Source of the DNA: Chrysophaeum taylorii
Lineage: Eukaryota; Sar; Pelagophyceae; Pelagomonadales; Pelagomonadaceae
Length of the DNA stretch: 64,000 nt
Reading direction: 5' to 3'
Assembly: GCA_029834535.1 (NCBI GenBank)
Contig: JAQMWT010000334.1
Coordinates: forward strand, 310,001 to 374,000
Position numbers and translations under genes: made by a program. The notes beneath the pieces are model-generated. The model worked only from the letters and a program-made list of their open reading frames with translations. It made no database searches and was not told where the DNA came from. Shown one piece after another: positions 20,511 through 30,573 of the stretch (within the stretch, counting starts at the first letter, position 1; every line of letters begins with the position of its first letter).

Positions 20511-21188
20511 ATGAAGCGAGTACGAGATGAGGACGACGACGACGATTCGGAGGGGTCGGCGGAGGAGGCCGCGTTGGCGGAGAATACGAAGAAGAAGGGA
20601 AAGGCGCGTCGCGACGAGGCCGGCCTCGAGCGCGCCGCCGCCTCCCTCGACACGGGGCTCCCGTGGCTCGAAACCCTCGTCCTCGAATCTCGGTTCACAA
20701 CAAACGTCCAAGACGATCTTGAGCGCGAAGTCGCTATATATAACGCGACCCTCGGCCTCGTGAAAGAAGGAAAGCACAAGCTCTCCGAGCTCGGGGAGCC
20801 GGTCGAGCGTCCTCCAGACTTTTTCTGCGAAATGCTCAAGTCGGACGCGCACATGGCGCGCGTCAAAGACGAGCTCATATTCCAGCAGAAGAAGATGGAA
20901 GCCTTCGAGCAGCGCAAGGCACGCCAACACCAGCTCAAGTTCGCCAAGGCTGTCCAAGCCTCGAAAAAGGCCGAAAAGGTCGCAAAGAAAAAGGAAGCAT
21001 TACGACAAGTCTCGGAGTTTCGCAAGCAACAATCTAAGAAGAAGACGAACCAGTCCCTCAAGGACCGCAAGTGGGGCTTCGGGGGGCAAAAAAAGGGCCG
21101 CAAGAAGAACGACGCCAAATCCATCAACGACCTTTCTTCCTTCGATCCCCGCAAGGGGAAGAAGAAGCACCCTTCCAAGCAGCGCTAA
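20511..21188 (+). CDS. EBP2: rRNA-processing protein EBP2
   Basis: A 225-residue EBP2 (EBNA1BP2) family protein: PWLETLVLES, DDLEREVAIYNATL, RPPDFFCEMLKSDAHMARVK and a basic coiled-coil tail ending in Lys/Arg-rich sequence are diagnostic. EBP2 is a nucleolar factor of 60S subunit assembly. The N-terminus is acidic. The ATG at 20511 is 37 bp from the divergent SET gene. The 3' end is convergent with the CLF1 gene, the stops being 55 bp apart with a (GACC)n run between them. Confidence 0.9.
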   Translation: MKRVRDEDDDDDSEGSAEEAALAENTKKKGKARRDEAGLERAAASLDTGLPWLETLVLESRFTTNVQDDLEREVAIYNATLGLVKEGKHKLSELGEPVERPPDFFCEMLKSDAHMARVKDELIFQQKKMEAFEQRKARQHQLKFAKAVQASKKAEKVAKKKEALRQVSEFRKQQSKKKTNQSLKDRKWGFGGQKKGRKKNDAKSINDLSSFDPRKGKKKHPSKQR

Positions 21189-21243
21189 ACGACCGACCGA
21201 CCGACCGACCGACCGACCATTCGGACAAGAACTAAGTATAAGA

Positions 21244-23208
21244 CTACGACACCCGCTGTTTCTTTTGCTGCTGTTGTTCTTGCTTCCACTTTTTGGCCAT
21301 CTCGAGAATCTTGAGGTTGAGGGGAGCCTTCTTGTCGTCGGGGAAGACGTAGTCATAGACTTCCTCCCAACTCCCGTCTTGGGCTTGACGGCGTTTTTTG
21401 ACCTTGCGCGGGATGAGGGCACGGACCTTGGCGAGGTTATCCTCGTCGCCAAACCTGAGCTCCATATCTTGCCACGCGTCTAGCAACAAGACTCGTTCGT
21501 CCTTCAAGTCTTCGAGTTTTAGGTGTTCGTCGGCGCGTTCCATAATCGCCCTCGCCGCCGCGGGATCCTTCTCCTGGTACTTGGCGTAGGATAACCAGAC
21601 TTTGACGTGCTTGGTCCTTTCCAAGAGCCGTTCGTACAAATCAGCCGCTTTACGAGGAGACGACGACGACGCTTCTTCCTCCGCGTCCACCTCGCCTCGT
21701 TCGACCCGAATCTCGAGATCGATGTAGGCTTTCCATACGAGCTCTGGGAGGTCCAAGGACGGTTGGTCGACGGCCAAATCGAAGATGGCGCGAGCTCGGT
21801 CGACTTCGCCAATCGCCGCCTCGAACTCGGAAAACCGAATCCAAGAAGCCGCGCTCGACGGCGAAAATTCAACGAACTTGGCCGAAATGGTCCGGCATCG
21901 CTCGACTTCGCCGAGCATCCGCTCTAATCGCAAATACCCCTTGAAGAGTTTTGGTTTGGGACACTTGCCGATCGCTTCTCCCAGAAGCTTGCGGGCGGCT
22001 CGGAGGTCCTTTCGCCTAATTTCAAACTCTGCCGCTTGGAGCCACACCTTCCCAAAGGTGAATTTTTTGTGCGGGATGATTCCGAGCGCAGTGCGGTACA
22101 CGGCGCGCGCGCGTTCCATGTCGTCACGAAACTCCTCGTAGACGGCGTACTCGAGCCAAACGTAGACGTATCGCCGCCAGTAGCGCTTTTCGGCCGGCGG
22201 CACGACGGCCACCGCTCGCTCGAAAGTCTCCCTGACGTCGTCCGGGGTCGAGAGTTCCTCGACGAGATGAATCAAGTCGAACCAGGCGTCGTAGTCTTCC
22301 GGCGCCTCGTCTAGCCGCTTTTCGTACTCCTCGCGACGCTTCTCCAAGAGTTCGGCTTGTATGCTCGATTTTCCGCCGTGCTTCTTCTCAAACTCCAGGA
22401 GCGAGAGGCCCGCAAACTTCAAGATCGCCCGCGCGCGCTCGTACTCCTTCTGGGACTCCTCAAACTTGGCGAACGCGACGTACAGCTTCTCGTCCTGCTC
22501 CCACTCGGCCAGCTCGGTCAACGCGCGCTCGTAGATCTGCCTCGCGCGCGGCGCCTGTCGCTCCCATCGCGCGTACTTCAAGTACGTTTGGACCGTCGGG
22601 TGACACGCAATCAGCCGTTCCAACACCCCTCTTGCTCGCTCCATATCGCCTCGTCGCTCTTCGAATTTGACGTACGCAAACCAAGCTTGTTCCTCCGGCT
22701 CCCACCGCATCCATCTCTCGAAGATAGACCGCGCGACGGCAAAATTCTCCAGCATCTCCTCCATGTAGGTGTACTTGTACCACAGCTGGGACCGCGGCAG
22801 CAGTGTCACCGCGCGGTCCCAGACGTTGCGGGCGTGGTTGACGAACTTGTTCCGCATCTCCATCTCCGCGTATTTCAGCCAGAGGCTCGTAGAACGGTGG
22901 TCGATGTCGATGGCTCGTTCGAACACCGAGCGGGCCCGTTCGAACTCCTCTTGCTGTTCCTCCCACTTGGCGTACTTTACGTAGTTCCCGATGTGGACCC
23001 TGTTCATGCGAATCGCGTCCTCGAAATCCTTGCGTTTTATCATGCGGTACTCGCGCAGCTCCTCGGGGTCCGTTATCTGCGACCGCGGGACGTGCTTTTT
23101 CACCGAGCCCCCGCGGTCGTGGGCCTCGCGGAGCAGCTGCTCGGCCGTGATCTGGATCGCGGCGGGCGACCGGTTCTTCACGCGCATCTTCGACGGTAAC
23201 TGCGCCAT
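21244..23208 (-). CDS. CLF1: Crooked-neck/CLF1 splicing factor (HAT repeats)
   Basis: A 654-residue protein made of tandem HAT repeats across its length, for example YVKYAKWEEQQEEFERARSVFERA and WLKYAEMEMRNKFVNHARNVWDRA. The start ITAEQLLREAH and VPRSQITDPEEL are typical of CRNKL1/Clf1, a Prp19-associated scaffold of the spliceosome that is needed for tri-snRNP joining and activation. The start at MAQLPSK (23208) is preferred to the upstream in-frame codon at 23253, which is encoded by a (GATC)-rich repeat. The length matches the family. No intron is seen. Confidence 0.95.
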   Translation of the reverse strand: MAQLPSKMRVKNRSPAAIQITAEQLLREAHDRGGSVKKHVPRSQITDPEELREYRMIKRKDFEDAIRMNRVHIGNYVKYAKWEEQQEEFERARSVFERAIDIDHRSTSLWLKYAEMEMRNKFVNHARNVWDRAVTLLPRSQLWYKYTYMEEMLENFAVARSIFERWMRWEPEEQAWFAYVKFEERRGDMERARGVLERLIACHPTVQTYLKYARWERQAPRARQIYERALTELAEWEQDEKLYVAFAKFEESQKEYERARAILKFAGLSLLEFEKKHGGKSSIQAELLEKRREEYEKRLDEAPEDYDAWFDLIHLVEELSTPDDVRETFERAVAVVPPAEKRYWRRYVYVWLEYAVYEEFRDDMERARAVYRTALGIIPHKKFTFGKVWLQAAEFEIRRKDLRAARKLLGEAIGKCPKPKLFKGYLRLERMLGEVERCRTISAKFVEFSPSSAASWIRFSEFEAAIGEVDRARAIFDLAVDQPSLDLPELVWKAYIDLEIRVERGEVDAEEEASSSSPRKAADLYERLLERTKHVKVWLSYAKYQEKDPAAARAIMERADEHLKLEDLKDERVLLLDAWQDMELRFGDEDNLAKVRALIPRKVKKRRQAQDGSWEEVYDYVFPDDKKAPLNLKILEMAKKWKQEQQQQKKQRVS

Positions 23209-23291
23209 CTCGATCGATCGATCGGTCGGTCGATCAATCAATCGGGAAACCAAGGGTTTTGATATTTACTGATCAGCTACAATAATAATCT

Positions 23292-26200
23292 TCCTAACTA
23301 CTAATCGACAGATGTTTGTCTGTCTGTTTGTCTGTTTGTCTGTTTGTCCCTCGATTTAGGGTAAGGATCAGGTAGGCGCGAGAGTAAGGATCAGGTAGGC
23401 GCGAAAGCCAGACAGTGATCCTCCAAGCCGTCTACGGCGACCTCGCAGACTATTTCCACGACCCGCGGCGGCTCTTTCAGCGCGCCATTCTCACGCCCCG
23501 TCGAAACGATGTTGTCGATGCTGACAACGCGCGCATGACCGCGGCCTTTTTTTCCCGGAGACGAGGCGTCGGAGTTCTTTTCGACCGACTAGGTTGGGTC
23601 GGAAGACGACGCCTCGCTCTCAAGAGTCGAGTTTTGAACTCCCTGACAACCAACGGCATGCTGACTTTGATCGCGAGCTTAAAGTCTTCGCAACCTCGAC
23701 CCGTCGCACGGCCACTGCAACGGTACCAGATACATGATCGATCGTGTCGTTGTCACCGAGGCTCCTCCAACCTGTATCCCGTAAGGCCCGCCGACGCCAA
23801 ACGATCACCAAGAGCCAGGGCCAGACGCCCCGCGAGGTCGGCGTCCTCTTGGCGAAGCCCGTCTTCTGCCACGTCCAGCTCTACGTGGCTCTCTGTCGAT
23901 CGGCAACCCCGAGGATATCCTCTTCTGAGTCGACGACTCCACCCTACCCCACACGTGCTGCGCAATACCGATAAGCCCCCTCCCGTAGGTGAACTTACTG
24001 GGACCAGGTGAACTTACTGGGGTTTGAGATTGGGACTAGGTGAACTTAGTGACCAGGTGAACTTACTGGGACCAAGTGAACTTACTGGGGTTTTTAGAGT
24101 GAACGCAAAGGCTAGCGGCGTGTACGGATCAAAGCAGCTTAGATTGGCGGAGGTGAGAGCGACGAGCTCGAAGGAGAGTGGGGTGAGTGGATGTGAGCAC
24201 GAGTGGGCTTACGCCGAACTTACTGGGGTTAGAGATTGGGACTAGGTGAACTTACTGGGACCAGGTGAACTTACTGGGGTTAGAGATTGGGACCAGGTGA
24301 ACTTACTGGCGAACTTACTGGCCTGCACTTGTCCTAACTACTAATCGACAGATGTTTGTCTGTCTGTCTGTTTGTCCCTCGATTTAGGGTAAGGATCAGA
24401 TAGGCGCGAGAGTAAGGATCAGGTAGGCGCGAGAGCCAGACAGTGATCCTCCAAGCCGTCTACGGCGACCTCGCAGACTATTTCCATGACCCGCGGCGGC
24501 GCTTTCAGCCAGCGCGCCATTCTCACGCGCCGTCGAAACGATGTTGTCGATGCTGACAACGCGCGCATGACCGCGGCCTTTTTTTCCCGGAGACGAGGCG
24601 TCGGAGTTCTTTTCGGCCGACTAGGTTGGGTCGGAAGACGACGCCTCGCTCTTTACAGTCGAGTTTTCGACTCCCTGACAACCAACGGCATGCTGGCTTT
24701 GAGCGCGAGCTTAAGGTCTTCGCAATCTCGACCCGTCGCACGGCCACTGCAACGGTACTAGATACATGATCGATCGTGTCGTGTCACCGAGGCTCCTCCA
24801 ACCTGTATCCCTTAAGGCCCGCCGACGCCAAACGATCACCAAGAGCCAGGGCCAGACGCCCCGCGAGGTCGGCGTCCTCTCGCCCAAGCCCGTCTTCTGT
24901 CACGTCCAGCTCTACGTGGCTCTCTGTCGATCGGCAACCCCGGGGATATGCTCTTCTGAGTCGACGACTCCACCCTACCCCACACGTGCTACGCAATACC
25001 TATAAGCCCCCTCCCGGCGTCTACACGCGCACTATAGGTGAGCTTACTGGGACCACGTGAACTTACTGGAACCAGGTGAACTTACGGAGGTTAGAGATTG
25101 GGATTAGGTGAACAAGTGCAGGCCAGTAAGTTCGCCAGTAAGTTCACCTGGTTCCAATCTCTAACCCCAGTAAGTTCACCTGGCCCCGGCGTGAGAATGG
25201 CGCGCTGAAAGAGCCGCCGCGGGTCGTGGAAATAGTCTGCGAGGTCGCCGTAGACGGCTTGGAGGATCACTGTCTGGCTCTCGCGCCTACCTGATCCTTA
25301 CTCTCGCGCCTATCTGATCCTTACCCTAAATCGAGGGACAAACAAACAGACAGACAGACAGACAGACAAACATCTGTCGATTAGTAGTTAGGACTTAGTG
25401 ACCAGGTGAACTTACTGAGACCAAGTGCAAACTTACTGAGGCTTTTAGAATAAACTCAAAGCTTAGCGGCGTGTGCGGGTCAAAGCAGCTTATTGGCGGG
25501 GGTGACGGCGACGAGCTCGAAGGAAAGTGGATGTGAGCACGAGTGGGTTTACGCCGAATTTACTGGGGTTAGAGATTGGGACTAGGTGAACTTACTGGCG
25601 AACTTACTGGCCTGCACTTGTCCTAACTACTAATCGACAGATGTTTGTCTGTCTGTCTGTTTGTTTGTTTGTCTGTTTGTCCCTCGATTTAGGGTAAGGA
25701 TCAGGTAGACACGCGAGTAAGGATCAGCTAGGCGCGAGAGCCAGATAGTGATCCACACAGGGGTATATATAGCCCCGGGCACTCACACACACCAGGACCG
25801 GCATTCCTACCCTCCCTTTTGCAGATGGCGTCGTCGTCGTCTGCTGGGTCCCCACCGTCTCGCATACACATACATGCTTGACTCGCCCCAGATGTTCACG
25901 TTTCACTATGATGGGGAAGCACAGGGGTATATATAGCCCCGGGCACTCACACACACCAGGACCGGCATTCCTACCCTCCCTTTTGATCCAAGCCGTCTAC
26001 GGCGACCTCGCAGACTATTTCCACGACCCGCGGCGGCTCTTTCAGCACGCCATTCTCACGCCCCGTCGAAACGATGTTGTCGATGCTGACAACGCGCGCA
26101 TGACCGCGGCCTTTTTTTCCGGAGACGAGGCGTCGGAGTTCTTTTCGGCTGACTAGGCTGGGTCGGAAGACGACGCCTCGCTCTTTACAGTAGAGTTTTC

Positions 26201-27917
26201 AACTCCCTGACAACCAACGGCATGCTGACTTTGATCGCGAGCTTAATGTCTTCGCAACCTCGACCCGTCGCACGGCCACTGCAACGGTACCAGATACATG
26301 ATCGATCGTGTCGTTGTCACCGAGGCTCCTCCAACCTGTATCGCTTAAGGCCCGCCTACGCCAAACGATCAACAAGAGCCAGGGCCAGACGCCCCGCGAG
26401 GTCGGCGTCCTCTTTCCCAAGCCCGTCTTCTGCCACGTCCAGCTCTACGTGGCTCTCTGTCGATCGGCAACCCCGAGGATATACTCATCTGGGTCGACGA
26501 CTCCACCCTACCCCACACGTGCTGCGCAATACCGATAAGCCCCCTCCCGGCGTCTACACGCGCACTATAAGTGAACTTACTGGGACCACGTGAACTTACT
26601 GGGGTTTGAGATTGGGACTAGGTGAACTGAGTGACCAGGTGAAACTGGGACCAGGTGAACATACTGGGGTTTTTAGAGTAAAGGGTTTTTAGAGTAAACT
26701 CAAAGGTTGGCGGCGCGTGCGGATCAAAGCAGCTTAGATTGGCGGAGGCGAGAGCGACGAGCTCAAAGGAGTTGGTGTGAGCTAGGTGAACTTACTGACC
26801 AGGTGAACTTATATGAAACTTACTGGGACCAGGTGAACTTACTGGGGTTAGAGATTGGGACTAGGTGAACTTACTGGCCTGCACTTGTAACTACTAATCG
26901 ACAGATGTTTGTCTGTTTGTTTGTCTGTCTGTTTGTTTGCCCCTCGATTTAGGGTAAGGATCAGGTTAGGCGCGAGAGTAAGGATCAGGTAGGCGCGAGA
27001 GCCAGACAGTGATCCTCCGAGCCGTCTACGGCGACCTCGCAGACTATTTCCACGACCCGCGGCGGCTCTTTCAGCGCGCCATTCTCACGCCCCGTCGAAA
27101 CGATGTTGTCGATGCTGACAACGCGCGCATGACCGCGGCCTTTTTTTCCCGGAGACGAGGCGTCGGAGTTCTTTTCGGCTGACTAGGCTGGGTCGGAAGA
27201 CGACGCCTCGCTCTTTACAGTAGAGTTTTCAACTCCCTGACAACCAACGGCATGCTGACTTTGATCGCGAGCTTAAAGTCTTCGCAACCTCGACCCGTCG
27301 CACGGCCCCTGCAACGGTACCAGATACATGATCGATCGTGTCGTGTCACCGAGGCTCCTCCAACCTGTATCCCTCAAGCCCCACCGACGCCAAACGATCA
27401 ACAAGAGCCAGAGCCAGACGCCCCGCGAGGTCGGCGTCCTCTTGCCCAAGCCCGTCTTCTGCCACGTCCAGCTCTACGTGGCTCTCTGTCGATCGGCAAC
27501 CCCGAGGATATACTCATCTGGGTCGACGACTCCACCCTACCCCACACGTGCTGCGCAATACCGATAAGCCCCCTCCCGGCGTCTACACGCGCACTATAGG
27601 TGAACTTACTGGGACCAGGTGAACTTACTGGGTTTGGAGATTGGGACTAGGTGAGCTGAGTGACCAGGTGAAACTGGGACCAGGTGAACATACTGGGGTT
27701 TTTAGAGCAAAGGGTTTTTTGAGTAAACTCAAAGGTTGGCGGCGCGTGCGGATCAAAGCAGCTTAGATTGGCGGAGGCGAGAGCGACGAGCTCAAAGGAG
27801 TTGGTGTGAGCTAGGTGAACTTACTGACGAGGTGAACTTATATGAAACTTACTGGGACCAGGTGAACTCACTGGGGTTAGAGATTGGGACTAGGTGAACT
27901 TACTGGGCTGCACTTGT
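23292..27917 (+). repeat. Array of Helitron-helicase-derived units
   Basis: Four direct units start at 23292, 24332, 25621 and about 26884, and one truncated inverted unit spans 25112-25394. A full unit has a left end TCCTAACTACTAATCGACAG, a (TCTG/TTTG)n run, a twice-repeated GTAAGGATCAGGTAGGCGCGAGAG, about 600 bp of helicase-like sequence, the minisatellite AGGTGAACTTACTGG..., a conserved block with CAAAGCAGCTTAGATTGGCGG, and a right end CCTGCACTTGT that abuts the next left end. The helicase part reads AILTPRRNDVVDADNARMTAAFF.GDEASEFFSAD and ITKSQGQTPREVGVL...QLYVALCRS, the C-terminal motifs of Pif1/Helitron helicases. All copies are broken by frameshifts, mostly at a T7-T8 run and before the KSQGQT motif. 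They are non-autonomous relics. Confidence 0.8.
25756..25984. mobile_element. Terminal-direct-repeat element, copy 2 (229 bp), nested
   Basis: The ends (25756-25820 and 25920-25984) are 65-base near-copies of the ends of the element at 13119. The insertion is flanked by a 6-bp duplication GATCCA (25750-25755 and 25985-25990). It lies in the middle of a Helitron-derived unit, between CCAGATAGT and AGCCGTCTACGG, so it is younger than that unit. The 99-bp interior matches the right part of the copy 1 interior (GATGGCGTCGTCG...ATGATGGGGAAG), so copy 2 is an internal-deletion derivative. Confidence 0.85.
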
Positions 27918-28365
27918 AAATTTTAATAAAATAATAACTTGAGGCCAAGCATGATGGGGGGGGTAGGCGAGCGAATCCCACGATGTGGGATCACGGGTGC
28001 GCAGTGCAGGCGAGGGGCGCCGCAAAGGGAGTCGGCGGAAGAGAGTGATATCATCAGGCTGGTGGTCGCCATGCGGATTCCGCGCTGTGACCGACCGACC
28101 GACCGACCGACCGACCGACAACCAACTCGTCGTTACCTTTTTTTTCCTTCTGTGATACCCCGCCCCACGTCCCGGCTACCTACGGGGATGCGAACAGGTG
28201 CTGCCACCAAGCTTAGCCGGGAGGGGGGCCCTCGCTAGGCGCAGGTTTCTTAATAGGATAATAATGCTCAAGATAGATAATCAACAAAATCATTCGGCAG
28301 CGCCTCACCAAAGACGAGGACTAAGGTCGTAAGAGGGAGATGCTGCTTCGACGACCTGCCGCTCT
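27918..28365. other. Intergenic; (GACC)n run
   Basis: This holds AT-rich sequence, a G-run and a (GACC)7-like tetranucleotide run near 28087-28120, then the 3' flank of the SPATA4-like gene. No gene is seen. Confidence 0.5.
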
Positions 28366-30351
28366 TTACACGTCGCCACCACCAGGGGTATTATCCAGGA
28401 GTCTCACAATCGCGGCTTGCGTTGTGGTGCCTTGGGCGAAGGTCGCAAGGATGTCCAAGAGGACGCGGGGCGGGATGAGTTCCTGGAGAGGTTGCGATGG
28501 GACGTCGTCGTCGTCGAAGTTGCTAATCACGTCGCCTACGAGGGGGTTGTCCGCACCCGCGAAGAATAGGGAATCGCGTTCTTGGTCTTGAAGCGAGGAC
28601 AGGACATCGACGTAGGCCTTTTGGAGGGCGGGATCTTGGGCTTGGAGGATGGGGGCGAGCACTTTCAAACCTACCAGCCGGACGGGCGAGGGCGCGTTCG
28701 CGCGGAAGCACTCGGTCAGCGCCGTCAGGAAGGTCGCCCGGATCTCGGGCAAGTACGGCGTGTCTGGCGAGAGCGCTGCGGCGGCGAGGAGGACGATCTG
28801 CGCCTGCGTCTCCCAGGCTTTGTCTTGGCGTGCCAAGAGCGCGATCGTCGGGACGTAGGGCGCGAGAACTCGCGGACGAGTGGTCGCGGCCGCGGTTAGA
28901 GCGGCGACGGCGGCTGCCCGGAGCCGAGGGGAGTCGTGTTGGGCGAGAGCCTGGGATATATAATAGAGGTGAAAGTCGACGTGCGGACGACCGGCCTTAA
29001 AGTCCAATCGGACGAGCGTCGCGACGCAGGACAAGAAGACGTTCGTCTCGGGTAGAACGAGGCGTTTGAGGTCTTCCACGAGCTCGACGCGCCGCTCGCT
29101 GTCTTGGTCGACGAAGTCGCAGAGCACCCCAAGCACGGCGCGTCGTTTGGTATCAAGACGGAGCAGCGGGAGGAGCGGAGGAAGGGACTTTTCGACGAAG
29201 AGGCTCGTCGACGCCCGCGGGTCGCGCCGCCGCATCTCGCGGCCCAAGGCGGCCCAGGAGGCCGCCACCGCAGCGTCGAATACGTCCGTCTTCAAGAGAA
29301 GCGCGGCCGCGTAGACCTCCGAGACGCGGGAGTAGTGTTCGGGCATCGCGAGGCTCGCGACGGCGAGCGTCGCCGCGCGGTCCGCGAGGCGGCCGTACAC
29401 CGCGACGGCCGTCGCCTCCGGCACGCCGTCGGATTCGCCGATAGATGCCGCAAATGCCCGCGCGACATCGGCCGAACTAGCATCCGAGGGCGCTTCGCAC
29501 CCGCCGTCCAAGACGCACTCTCGCAGCACGTCGTCGACGTCGCGCGCCTTTTCTTCTTCGCGAAGCGGCACGTCGTCGGCCGCCGCGTAGTCGAGCACAA
29601 CAGGTGGTGATCTCAGTTGCGCGAGCGATCGATCGACTTGGCGGACCTCGATCTCCTTGACAGTGACTTGAGCGACGGGCGGCGCGCGCGCTCCCACCGT
29701 TCTCGATGGACCCCGAGCGTTCCTCGTCGTCGTCGTTGAGCCTCGGAAGCGGTCGTGAGATTTTTCCTCTTGGAGCGAGCGCTCGTGGACGCGCGCCTCG
29801 AGTTCCATTTGCCTCGAGAGCTCGTCGGAGGTCTCGGCAAGTATGGCGCTTCGCATCGAGTTCCGCATCACTGCCGAGCCCGTGTCCCGCGCGAAGGGCG
29901 GAGCCTTGTCCAAGAGCGGTCTCCTCGCTACCTTCTGGACGGTGCGCTGGGTGAGGGTCTCGTACATGCGATTCACGAACCCGACGACGGCGCCGTCCTC
30001 GCAATAGATTATCGCGTTCACCTCTTGCTGCGAAATGAGGTCCTCGAGACCGACCTTCTTAAAGAACTTGAGCAGTTGGCTCCAGTTGTCCTTCTTGATT
30101 CTCAAAGCAATCCCGTTGTCGTACGAGTGCATTTCGATCTTGTCGTAGTACCTCGAGCAGATCTCGGCAACGAGAAAACCGTTCGAGAAGTCCCGCTTCA
30201 CGTTCTTCACCGAGTACGCCAAGTCCTACAAAAACATAATTATTATCATCGAGTTGTGCACTACTGAGACTCTTCTTCTTCTTCTTCTTACCAATGACTG
30301 GACCCAGCGCAGGACTTCGCGCGTGAGCGAGACCGGAGGAGGCTCGTCCAT
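28366..30351 (-). CDS. SPATA4-like CH-domain protein with ARM/HEAT-like tail
   Basis: Two exons: 30351-30292 encodes MDEPPPVSLTREVLRWVQSL, then a 66-bp GT-AG intron (30226-30291), then 30225-28366. The joined 639-residue protein begins with a CH-like (CLAMP-type) domain: WVQSLDLAYS, NVKRDFSNGFLVAEIC, YYDKIEMHSYDNG and KKDNWSQLLKFFKKVG, closely matching SPATA4. Such CH domains occur in ciliary microtubule-associated proteins. After a charged linker, residues from about 330 on form helical repeats that look like ARM/HEAT units. Human SPATA4 lacks this tail, so this is an extended family member. The start is 222 bp from CCT4 on the opposite strand. Confidence 0.8.
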
Positions 30352-30573
30352 GTTAAGTAGAAACAGACCGACCTGGTTTTTTTTTCAAGCAAGAAGCGTA
30401 TCTATATCCTGTTGGCGCGCGCGCGGCGGCGGCGTTGGATTCTTGATTTTAACGACGACGAGTAAGGGTAAGGTTTTTCCAGGGGTCATCGCTTTCGAAC
30501 GCGACGACGAAGAAGAAGCAGTGAGTTTTCGTTTTCGCCGCCGCCGCCGCCGCCGCCGCCGCCTTCTTTAAGC

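Noticed and set aside
20474-21178. N-terminal extension of the SET protein
   Set aside because: This part is the exact antisense of EBP2; the ATG at 20473 gives a compact protein beside a divergent promoter.
23477-24011. Functional helicase gene in the Helitron-derived units
   Set aside because: Every copy has frameshifts between the PRxxDVxxxN and KSQGQT regions and stops; none encodes the N-terminal Walker A part.
24000-27900. CRISPR array
   Set aside because: The AGGTGAACTTACTGG repeats are irregularly spaced, lack unique spacers of constant length and belong to eukaryotic transposon units.
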